DNA of 64,000 nucleotides from Papio anubis. Lineage: Eukaryota; Chordata; Mammalia; Primates; Cercopithecidae. Positions 36,419 through 46,627 of the stretch are shown here, one piece after another. The notes under the pieces were generated by a model. The model was not told the origin of the DNA, ran no database searches, and saw only the letters and a list, made by a program, of their open reading frames with translations. Positions within the stretch are counted from its first letter, which is position 1. Each line of letters starts with the position of its first letter. The translations under genes and the position numbers were made by a program. The stretch covers positions 102,059,287 to 102,123,286 of the forward strand of contig NC_044996.1 in NCBI RefSeq assembly GCF_008728515.1, given 5' to 3'.

Positions 36419-38189
36419 GAAAATGGTACTGAGAAGAGGGAATGTTGCTAGAATACCTAAAAGTGTTGCTAAAACAAATACCTAAAAATATGCAAGTGGC
36501 TTTGGAACTGGGTAATGGGTAGAGGTTGGGAGAATTTTGAAGTTCATGCTAAAAAAAAAAAAAAAAGCCTAGATTACCATGAATGGAACATTAACCGCAA
36601 TTCTCGTGAAGGCTCAGAAGTAGAGAGCTGTACAGACAGCCTAAATCTTAGAGCTATCTAAGTGGTCATGAATAGCACATTGGTAGGAATATGGATGGTA
36701 AAGGCTAAGCTGATGAGGTTTTAGATGAAAATGAGGAACAAGATATTGGAAACTGAAAGACCATCCTTGTTACAAAGTGGCAATGATCTTGGCTGAATTT
36801 TCTTTATGCCCTAATACTTTGTGAAAGGCAGAACTTGTGAACAATGAACTAGACTATTTGGTGCAAGAAACATCTAAGCAAAGAGTTCAGAGTGTTGCAT
36901 GGCTTCTCTCGATTGCTTATAGTAAAATGCAAGAATAAAGAAATGATTTAAAGATAGAATTTATAATTAAAAGAAAACCAGGTAAATATTTAGAAAATTT
37001 CCAACCCGGCCAAATTATGAAGAATAAAAAAACATGTTTAGAAGAGAATATCAAGGATGTGACTAATTGACTATTTGATATGGAGATTATATGGATAGAA
37101 GGAAGCCAGATGCTATTCATCAGGACAATGGAAGAATGAACCCAAAGGCATTTCTGAGATTTTTGTGGCTTCCCCACTTACTACAGTTACAGAATGCCAG
37201 GGCCTCTAGAGCAGAACAGTTCCAAAAGAGGGGCTCAGAGCTCCCATGGAAACTTGAGAGACTTGTTGCCCTGGGCTGCCTCAAGTCTCTGCTTCTCACA
37301 TTCTGATGCAGCACTCTTTGACCACCCCAGCTGTAGCTCAAGTGGGTTCAGGTGCAGCTCAGACCATCACTCCAAAAGGTACAGACTATAAACCTCGATG
37401 GCATCCAAATAGTGCCAATTCTGCAAGCGCACAGAGTACATGGGCTGTGGAGGTATGGCTACCTCCACCTAGATTTCAAAGGATGCTTCTGGGAATCTCG
37501 AAGCCCAGGCAGTGGATTGCTATAGGGGCAGGGCTGCCACAGAGACCTGCCATTAGAACAATGCTTTGTGGAGCTAAGAGATCAGAACCACAGTTGAGAG
37601 TCCCAACTAGGGCAATGCTTAGCAGATCCATAGAGGTGGGGCTGCCCCTGAGCCTGCAGACATCTAGAGCCATCAGTGTGCTGAAGCTTCAGCCTAGGAG
37701 AGCTACAGTTACCTGCTCCAAACTATGAGAACTGTGGCATGGGCTGTATCCAGCAAAGCCTCCCAGGGAAGCTTGGAAACTGAACTCCCACTCCAGTGTT
37801 TCCAGAATGTGGGCAAGGAGTCAAGATTATTTTTAAGCTTCAAAATTTAATGTTATTTGCTCTGTTGGGTTTAGATCTTACTTAGAATCTGTTATTCTTG
37901 TGTTCTTGCCTATTTCTCCCTTTTGGATTAGAAATGTCTACCCTATGCCTGTCTGATTTTTGTATTTTGCAAACACATAGCTTGTTTGATTTCACAGGTT
38001 CGCAGCTGGAGATTAGTTTGCCTCAGAATGAATCATATCTTGAATCTCACCAATATCTAATTTAGATGAGACTTACACTTTAAAGTTGGTGCTGGAATGA
38101 ATTAAGATTCTTGGGGCTATTGTGATGGAATGAATGTATTTTGAATGTATGTTAGGAGGATGTGAATTTTGGGGGGAACAAGGGTGAAA
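36419..38189 (+). mobile_element. MaLR internal region, non-coding
   Basis: Begins with gaaaatggtactgagaagag next to the LTR and has ggctttggaactgggtaatg, wording of THE1/MST internal sequence. MaLR elements usually lack a functional retroviral gene set. A 140-codon open stretch (37306-37728) has no recognisable domain. Confidence 0.75.
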
Positions 38190-38545
38190 TGTTATGGTTT
38201 GAATGTATGTGTCCTCTCAAAATGCACATATTGAAACCTAAGACTCATGTCATAGTATTATGAGGTGGGGTTTTTAGGAGGTAATTGAGCCATGAGGACT
38301 CCACCTTCATGGATGGGATTGGCACCCTTATAAAAGGTCTTGAGGTCATGAATTCAGCCTCTTTTGCCATTCTGCCTTTCTGCCATGTAAGGATGCAATA
38401 AGAAGGCCTTCACCAGACACCAAACCTGTCAGCACCTTGATCTTTTATTTTCCAGCCTCCAGAACTGTCAGAAAATAAATCTCTGTTCTTTATAATTTTT
38501 TTAGTCTCAGGTATTTTGTTATGGCAGCACAAATAAATTAAGACA
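38190..38545 (+). mobile_element. MaLR 3' LTR
   Basis: tgttatggtttgaatgtatg to aattaagaca, 356 bp, in the same orientation as the 5' LTR. The two LTRs differ at many positions, which shows an old insertion. Confidence 0.85.
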
Positions 38546-39397
38546 GAAATATGGCAGTATAGAAACTATTAGCTCATATCCCCATGTGTAACAAGTTTAT
38601 TAACTAGAACACAGTGCTTGTGTACTTTTTTTTCCTTTTGTCTTACAGAATCCACTCATTCCCAAAGTGTCTTAGGTCAGCACTTTTTCCTCCCACCCAG
38701 TTCAGTGAGGTTCTTTTATATATTTGCGATATAGTTAGATTCTGTATTTTATTCTGGGATTCCCTGGTCTCCTACATAATTTTATTAAATAATTTGTATA
38801 TGTTACTCTTTGTGCTTTAAAGTTCTAAGTTTCTTGACAAATGCATAATGTCATACAGCCACTATTATAGTATCATACAAAATACTTTCACTACCCTGAA
38901 AATCCTCTATGTTCTACCCATTCCTATCTCCCTCTTCCTTACCCCATGAAACCACTAATATTTTTACTGTCTCCATAGTTTTTATTTTTCCAGGATGTCA
39001 TATAATTTAAATTATGCAGTATTCTGATGGTTAATTTTATGTGTCAACTGGACTGAGCTAATGGATGTCCAAATAGCTGGTAAAATATTTCTAGATGTGT
39101 CTGTGTCTAGTAGAGCTTAACATTTCAGTTGGTAGACTGAGTAAAGAAGATTGCCATCACCAATGTGGGTAGGCATCATCTAATCTATTAAGAACCCAAA
39201 CAGAACAAAGAGCAAAGGAAGAGTGAGTTTGCTGCCTCTTCTTGAACCGGAACATCCATTGTCTTTTTTCTCCCTCTGTGGGAAATTGGAACTCCTGATT
39301 CTCAGTTCTTCAAACTCCAAGACTTAAACCAGTGGTGCTCCCTGCAACCCCAACTCAGACTGTGAGTTACATCATTGGCTCCCTAAATTCTCAGGCC

Positions 39398-39689
39398 TTT
39401 TTTTTTTTTTTTTATATGGAGTCTCGGCTTCTGTCGCCCAGGCTGGAGTGCAGTGGGTCAGACTGCTCACTGTAAGCCTCACCTCCCGGCTCACGCCATT
39501 CTTCCCTGCCTCAGCCTCAGTAGCTGGGACTACAGGCTGCCCACCACTCACCCGGCTAGTTTTGTATTTTTAGTAGAGACAGGGTTTCACCGCATTAGCC
39601 AGGCTGGTTCTGATCTCCTGACCTTTGTGGATCCGCCTGCCTCGCCTCCCAAAGTGCTGGGATTACAGGCTTGAGCCACTGCGCCTGGC
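39398..39689 (-). mobile_element. AluY with many small indels
   Basis: Antisense. Otherwise young AluY wording is scattered with one- to three-base gains and losses: gtctcggcttctgtcg, cagtgggtcagactgctcac, ccattcttccctgcctcagc, cctttgtggatccgcctgcc, gcctcgcctcccaaag. This pattern differs from other Alus in the window, where substitutions dominate. Confidence 0.9.
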
Positions 39690-39819
39690 ACTTCCTTCAG
39701 GGCCTTCTAACCAAACCAACTACACCACTGTTTCTGGTTCTCCAGCTTGTAGATGTCGTCTACAATTCTTGGCCTTACAAACCACATGAGCCAACTCTTG
39801 CTAATTCCCCATAACAATC

Positions 39820-39879
39820 TCTCCCTCTCCCCCTCCCCCCTCCCCCCCCCCCTCCCCCCCCCCCCCCCCCCCCCCCCCC
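39820..39879 (+). repeat. C-rich run with 26 consecutive C
   Basis: ctctccctctccccctcccc then a run interrupted by single T, ending in 26 C (39854-39879). The minus strand is G-rich and could form quadruplexes. Confidence 0.95.
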
Positions 39880-39917
39880 AGTTGGTTCTGTTTCTCTGAA
39901 GAATCCTGGCTAATACA

Positions 39918-41859
39918 AATTTGGGTACTGACAGTGATTTTAGAGGAAGATAATTTTAAAGATGAGTTTTCTGAATTGATTCTGGGGTTTCTGGAATTGA
40001 CTCTCTAATCTGACTAGATGTAAAGATGCTTATGAGTCTTTTTCCAGTAGTAAAAAGATCACTGATAGTTCATGGCATGACTTGTTTATAAAGATATACA
40101 AAATATCTGTATTAGATACTCCTAGTTAACCACTTATGTAAAGCAAGGTGTTAAATGACTGTGTATGATAGTCTTGAACATATTTGGAAAAATAAGGAAT
40201 ATAATGGTATTGGTTGATGCACCTAATGTTGTTAGACAAAGTGGTGAAATAAAAGAATGAACTCAGGGATTAAAATTCCCACCTCAAGCACTACATAAAT
40301 TACTTAAGAGCTTCTAGGTATGCCCCAAGGGAGAACCTGATCTCCTGTAGCTGCAGGGCTGAAATTGCTGGAAATAAAATGCAGGACTTCTTCCTGAGAT
40401 TGGCTGAATTACAATGCAAATTTAACTCCTGTCTAGCAGGATATCTACTGTTAAAGTGAGGGCATTGATTGGTAAAGAATGGGATCCTGTAAGTTGGGAT
40501 GAGGATGTGTGAGAAGACCCTGGTAAAGCTGAGGACTTGGAGCCCCTAAATTCTGATGAGGCTTCTTTGCCAGTAGAAGAGCTTTCTCCAGATTCAATGG
40601 AAGCAGCCTCCCAATCCCCAGTGGAATTGTCCTCCCAATTCACAGTAGTGTTGGCCTTTTCATCTCTGTCTCAGTAGATTAACCCTGCATTGCCTTAGGA
40701 AATTTTAATGGCCTCCACTGAGGCAGTTCCCATGCAAGACAATTCAGATTTTCTTCATGACTTACCTCTACCACCCCTCTTTGTGTTTAGACCTATAACT
40801 AGATTCAAGTTACAGAAGACTTTTAAGGTCAAAGTGTGACCCATGAGGAGATGCAATGTATTCCAAAACAACTTCTTGATTTCTCTAATTTATACAAGTA
40901 GAAATCCAGGGAATATGTGTGGGAAAGGATATTCAGGATATAGGATAATGCTGGAAGGAACATAATGTTAGATCAGGCTGAATTTATTGATATGGGCTCT
41001 ATAATCAGGAATTCTGCATTTAATGTTACAGATTGGGGAGTTAGAAAGGACTTTAATTATTTGGTTAGTTGGCTAAACCAAAAGATGGCTCACCACAAGT
41101 GAATTAGAAATGCCCAATCTTGGCCGGGTGCAGTGGCTCACGCCTGTAATCTCAGAACTTTGGGAGGCCGAGGCAGGCGGATCACCTGAAGTCGGGAGTT
41201 CGAGACTAGCTTGACCAACATGGAGAAACCCCGTTCTCTACTAAAAATAGACACAAAAAATTAACAGGGCATGGTGGCACATGCCTGTAATCCCAGCTAC
41301 TCAGCAGGTTGAGGCAGGAGAATCGCTTGAACCCGGGAGGCGGAGGTTGCGATGAGCTGAGGTCGTGCCATTGCACTCCAGCCTGGGCAACAAGAGCGAA
41401 ACTCTGTCTCAAAAAAAAAAAAAAAAAAAAAGCCCAATTTTTCTTGGTTAATGCAGAGAAAGGAATACAAAGGCTGGTGATGCTGGATTATTAGAGTGGA
41501 TTTTTTATTTGAGACTTATATCGGAAGAGTCCAGGCAGCATACCTTTCACTAATACATTGAGGACTAAATTTGTAAGAGGAGCTCCAGCATTCTTGAAGA
41601 GCTCCATGATCACCCTTCTGTGTAGGCCAGAACTTACAGTGGGAACCATGGTCACTAAAACCTAAATGAAATAGGAGTAATTGGATCTGAGACTGGCAAA
41701 GCCGAGAGGCAGAACTTAATCACCAAAGGCAAGTTGAGGTTAGTTACTATAATGAACAGCAATATTAAGTTAGTTGAATATACAAGTCTACAATTCAGTG
41801 AATAAATTGAGGTTGAAGATAAGCTTTTAAAAAATGTAAGTATATATATATATGATATT
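39918..41859 (+). pseudogene. HERV-L internal (gag-like) remnant
   Basis: Directly follows the MLT2 LTR, starting with a ttgggtactgaca stretch at the primer-binding-site position. The plus strand has decayed HERV-L gag wording, for example around 41560-41650 (ctccagcattcttgaagagc, tcttctgtgtaggccagaac). Stops and frameshifts are frequent, an Alu lies inside (41122-41431), and pol is not present before the next LTR. Confidence 0.65.
41122..41431 (+). mobile_element. Alu element, full length
   Basis: Sense Alu, 22-A tail. Duplication gcccaatctt (41112-41121) and gcccaatttt (41432-41441). Confidence 0.93.
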
Positions 41860-42345
41860 TGTATTAGGCAGTGTTCTCCAGATAAACAGAACTAATAGGA
41901 TACACACACACACACACATACACACACATATATGATTTGTTATAAGGAATTGTCTCACATACAATTACAGAGGTTGAGAATTCCCATGATATGCCATCTG
42001 CAAGCTGGAGACCCAGGGAAGTTAGTGGTATAATTCAGACCAAGTATAAAGGCCTGAGAACCAGGGGAGCCAATGATGTAAATCCCAGTCTGAAGGTAGA
42101 TGAGACGTACCAGCTAAAGCAGTAAAGCAAAAGGGCAGGGGCAATTTGTTTCTTTCTCCACCTTTATTCTGACCTTCAATGAACTGGGTGATGCCTACAC
42201 ACATTCAGGAGAACCATCTACTTAGTTCACCAGCTCAAATGTTAATCTTATTTAGAAACATTCTCATAGACATATCTAGAAATAATGTTTAACCTGATGT
42301 CTGGGCATCCGCAATCCACTCAAGTTGATGTATAAAACTATCACA
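41860..42345 (-). mobile_element. MLT2-type LTR, reverse orientation
   Basis: Begins tgtattaggcagtgttctcc, has atacacacacacacacaca at the family's microsatellite position, gcaagctggagacccaggga, and ends caagttgatgtataaaacta followed by tcaca. It is the reverse complement of an MLT2 LTR and clearly older or of a different subfamily than the plus-strand copy. Confidence 0.8.
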
Positions 42346-42359
42346 ATATCTAAAGCAAT

Positions 42360-42735
42360 GGGACAAATCAGATCACCTAAGGAATGAGAGCAGATGGAGG
42401 AAAATAACGACAAGAAGATAGAGCTCTGGTACACTTCAATGTTTGGAGGTTTGATAAATGAGGAAGAGCCAAAGGATAGAAAAGGAGGAAGCAGTGAGGC
42501 TAAAAAAAAATTTAAGAATAGTGTTCTGAAAGCTAAATGAACAAAAGTGTTTCAAGGAGGAAGGAGTCATCAATATTGTAAATGCCGCTGATGAATTAAA
42601 CAGATGAGGACTAATAATTGACTATTGGATTTGGCAACGTGGAGATCATTTGTGACTTTGCCAAGAGTGGTTTCAGTGGATGAATATGTGGTATGTATTT
42701 AATCAGAAAAGAAAGCAATACTTCAGTGTCACCTT
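42360..42735 (+). mobile_element. L2 LINE fragment
   Basis: Contains ttcaaggaggaaggagtcat, aatgccgctgatgaattaaa, gactattggatttggcaacg and gagatcatttgtgactttgc, in L2 order. Confidence 0.6.
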
Positions 42736-42905
42736 ATGGAACCTATTTTAGTGTTGTGTGCTGACAAAAGCACAGGGTTAATAATTAAATAACTTGCTTC
42801 CAGTCAGGGCTATGGCAGCAATGGGAAAAACAGAAGGAAAATCATTTCATCTTCTATGGTCTTGGTTTCTGTATTTATAAAATTAGGAGGACATATGGTT
42901 TTAAC
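42736..42905 (+). repeat. MIR-like remnant
   Basis: cagggttaataattaaataa, cttgcttccagtcagggc and a ttggtttctgtatttataaa core resemble MIR. Weak. Confidence 0.35.
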
Positions 42906-44554
42906 ATGATGGAGAAAAGTAATTTCCACACTCTTCTTTTGAAAACCATCTCTAAACACAAGGATGAAACAAAAGAGAAACACAAATTTCACCTTCAATA
43001 AAACTAGAAGAACTTTTTAACCTCAATCCACAATACAGACGGAAAAAGGATGGAGAAATGGTAAATAATTTAGCAAACTGGTGACATATAGCCAGTTCAC
43101 CTTGAATTGCTCTGAACAGGCTAGAAATTGGAGGCACTAGATAGCACTGCCAGTAGGAGTCAGGCAGGGGAATATCAGCAGGAATGGTGAGTTTTTTTAT
43201 GTCATCACTCCTGCCCTTCCCCACTCCCACAAAGGACAGTTGATATATTTTCTGGGTTATTTGAACCAAGGAGATTCTGGAATTGGCTATCCCAGAATCT
43301 GGAATTTGCTAACATATAAGGGAGAACAGGAATGAAATGCCGGAGCATAAAAGGGTACTGAGTGAGAGTCTGTATAGTAAAGGTAAAACTCCAATCACCT
43401 ACTTTTACTCAACACCACAACAAAGGCAGGCAGCCTCAGATACCACAGGCAGGTGATTGGAAGATTATTTGCTAATAAGACTAAACTTCTCTAGAGAGAA
43501 GATCCATAAATACTGACATTTTGGGGTTTTCAGTGAAAAATCTGTCTGGCCATTTGATTATTTAATTGTGAAGTCCATTCATGAACAAGGCCCACTTATG
43601 GTCAAAGAGCTTCCAATCAACTCACTGTTACTTCAGTTTTAAATATGAATGGCCCACCAATGACTATCAGATGTTTGCGGGCAGCCATCAACATGAAAAA
43701 GGACAAAAGCAGAGAGAAAATGTGGAGAGCAGAGGAATTAAATTTTTATCAGAGATTAAGAATGAGTTCTCAGAAATTACAAATATGATTAAAAATAAGA
43801 AATTTAATTTAAACATTGGAACTTTCAGTCATGGAAATTTCCTAGAAATTGGAACCAAAAGGCAAAAAGATTTACAATTAGAAGGTCCCCTCTCCCCCGT
43901 CCCCACACCAAGATGAGTGACTAGGGGCATCAGATGCCAGTTTTCCTCAGAAAGAAGATCAAAGTTAATGGTGAATGGACATGTTCTGAATGGAAAACTG
44001 AGGGAAGAGAGCCTGTCGAAGTGACCATGGAAAGAAGCTAGAATACAGAAAAGGAAAGCAGCAAGAGTCTGGCGGAGGTGGACCCTCAAGGAACTCTGAG
44101 TCCCATGGAAAGAGTAGGTGCATGTTCTTAACTGCTCCCCTCATCCCTGTGGCAATCTGCTGACTGTCAAACAGTCGGGGAGCCCCTCTGTCCTTGTGAC
44201 CCAGGGCAATACTAGTGGTGGCAACTTCCCATGGACTGAGAATTAGGTGGCCAGCTCATGCAGGTGTGCCCACACTCCTCTCAGACTGGAACTGAGATGG
44301 TGGGCAGCATGGTTGTGCATCTGTCATGGGTCACTGTTTTGCCTGATGAATTCTCTGCTCTTAAGTCACCACACCACCAGATTCCCTGCAAATGTACCCC
44401 ACAATGCACTCTGACTTTGGCAAGTACAGGGGGCTAGCAGATCCCTCTGGAGATCTAACCCTCAATTCAGGTTGCCCCTAAGGTAGAAGGAGGGCAGCCT
44501 GCTGAAGGCCCCCTTGGGCCAAATAAATGTGAGCGTGTATTTTAAATGCTTGTC
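42906..44554. repeat. Suspected old L1/HAL1-like sequence
   Basis: ggttatttgaaccaaggaga, atcccagaatctggaatttg and a 110-codon Lys/Glu-rich open stretch (43581-43916) are compatible with the 5'/ORF1 part of an old LINE such as HAL1. I cannot confirm the family and saw no functional motif. Confidence 0.35.
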
Positions 44555-45000
44555 CCCTGGTGCCATAAAGAAATAACACTTGAACATAAATTTAATTCCC
44601 TCAGCAAGGCCATTTTTATACTTTCTGCAGAAAGGGTACACTCGCCAGCAGTTTTGCTATGAGAGTACACCGAACAAAGGAGACAGGGTCATTTATAACC
44701 TGACACGTCCACCCTACTGCTGTGTCCATTTTCCATTGGCTGGAATGGGACCTCACATTCTGTATCTGTCCTGATTGGCTAACAACTTAGAACTTTTTAA
44801 AAGAGGCAAAGGCAGTGGAGAACAAAGGAAGGAAGAAATAACTTGTGGAATGCTGAGAAAGGTAAAAATGCCTTCAAATAAGGAAGAGGAACAGGCTATG
44901 ACCTAATGTTTGCTTGGACCAGTATAAGCATGCCAGGGCAAATATTGAAGCTAAATTGTGGGAGCTAAGAACATAAAGCACATTGATTTCTTTATTACGG
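44555..45000 (-). mobile_element. Solo ERV1 LTR, family not named
   Basis: In reverse complement: ccgtaataaagaaatcaatg, then two CCAAT-type boxes (gttagccaatcaggac near 44783-44767, ccagccaatgg near 44750) upstream of the start region. The layout suits a retroviral U3/R. Confidence 0.5.
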
Positions 45001-46318
45001 CTACCAGATATTTAAGAATGTTAGCACAGGTCTTTGAATACATTTTGCTTCTAAGAAAAGTTACTATTTATTTTTAATTAAATGGGGAGAAGGGTCTTTG
45101 AAGAGGAACCTCTACTTTACTTTTTACAGTGTGGCAGCTATTGCTGAAGGGGGCAACACCGACAGCCAAGAACAGACATGAAGAGGGGGGCATTTCCCAC
45201 CCCCATCCACTGCTGCAGATGCTGAAATGGTTCTTCCTACTGGGACCTGGCAGGTGTGCACTCAGATAAAGTGTTTGTTGTGCTTTTTGTGGCAGCTCTA
45301 CCTCTGCTGAAAGTGAGCCTGCACCACTTAAGCTGGAATGAAAGGTGGGGCCCAACTCCCCAACCCCACCCCACACACAGAGCAGTAGTGTCTCAGCAAT
45401 GGATGACAGACAAGCTGCAGAGTTACCTTCCCTAGATCCAGGGAATAGGCTCTGCCCTGAGCCCATTTTGGTGGTAGCAGAGAGGTATATCCATGGTCCA
45501 TAGCTGCATTGTAGCTGGGAACCAAAGGACAAAGTCTATATGAACTGAAGGTCATGGGTCCTGTGCCAGGCATGATAGGGAATAAGACTGCATTCCTGGT
45601 GGCTCAGGATGAGAAGGTGGTTCACCCCCATTTTCCCTGAAACCTCAGTATACTTTAGTCTTCTTGCCGCCTCCTAATCAGGGTGAGTGCGTCCACGCCT
45701 TGCCAGCCTATCTAAAGTGGGGCACATTCTTACTCTTAAGTGCCACCTACTGGACTGTGCAGTCTGAATTGCACCACCAAATAAAAAACCTGCTTCCAGA
45801 AAGGCTTAGTGTTAGTCCATAAGATAAGCTTCCTGAGACTTAAGCACCCTCATGCCACAGGAGATAGTATGTTGGCTCCTACACCCAGTACATCACTGTA
45901 ACATGCAACATCTGAGAAAGCCATCACACAGAAGCTACCCACAACCAAGGAACCCATACAGAGCCTTGGCCCCTTGCAAGCACCCAGAAACAAAGCCAAA
46001 TGATCACACACAATATATGTCACAGTAATACCCTCAAGGAAAAAAAGAATAAAAAATAAAAGTCTCCTTCATACAATAGCAAATTCAAATATAAGATGCA
46101 ACAGCTCCCTCGGATGAGAAGGAATCAATGAAACACCTCTGGCAGTACAAAAAGCCAGAGTGTCTTGACACCTCCAAAAAATCACACTAGGTCTCTAGCA
46201 AAGGATTCTAAAAAATGGAAAAGTCTGAAATAACAAAGAATTCAAAATATGGATTGCAAGGAAGCTCAACGAAATCCAAGAGTATGTTGAAATACAATGC
46301 AAAGAAACCAGACAAATT

Positions 46319-46627
46319 GGCCGGGCGTGGTGGCTCACACCTGTAATCCCAGCACTTTGGGAGGCCGAGACGGGCGGATCACAGGATCAGGAGATCGAGA
46401 CCATCCTGGCTAACACGGTGAAACCCCGTCTCTACTAAAAATACAAAAAATTAGCTGGGCGCGGTGGCGGGCGTCTGTAGTCCCAGCTACTCGGGAGGCT
46501 GAGGCAGGAGAATGGCGTGAACCCGGGAGGCAGAGCTTGCAGTGAGCTGAGATCCGGCCATTGCACTCCAGCGTGGGCGACAGAGCGAGACTCCGTCTCA
46601 AAACAAAACAAAACAAAACAAACAAAA
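46319..46627 (+). mobile_element. AluY, full length
   Basis: Sense AluY with a caaaacaaaacaaaac tail. The 18-bp duplication aaagaaaccagacaaatt is perfect (46301-46318 and 46628-46645). Confidence 0.96.

Larger units (their letters stand above)
34670..39024. repeat. Old L1M-like 3' region, copy 2, split by a MaLR provirus
   Basis: The left part (34670-36060) and right part (38546-39024) are continuous in the related block 22433-23150: catattgatgtctctaactc and caacagtgagaaacatggct on the left, gttctaagtttcttgacaaa on the right. The provirus at 36061-38545 therefore landed in this repeat. The left part is much longer than in copy 1. Confidence 0.6.
39025..39917 (+). mobile_element. MLT2-type LTR of HERV-L
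   Basis: Starts tgatggttaattttatgtgt, has cactcaccaatgtgggt-type wording (atcaccaatgtgggtaggca) and ends ggttctgtttctctgaagaa ... ggctaataca. An Alu (39398-39689) lies inside. Where the family normally carries a TC/TA microsatellite, this copy has a C-rich run. HERV-L gag-like sequence follows directly. Confidence 0.85.

Noticed and set aside
37306..37728. 140-codon open frame in the MaLR internal region
   Set aside because: No recognisable motif, no partner frames, and MaLR internal sequence is usually non-coding.
43581..43916. 111-codon Lys/Glu-rich frame
   Set aside because: Could be an old LINE ORF1 piece, but no diagnostic motif is seen. Kept only as suspected repeat.
45074..45532. 152-codon minus-strand frame
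   Set aside because: It lies antisense to the GC-richer 5' UTR-like part of the plus-strand L1. No motif is seen.
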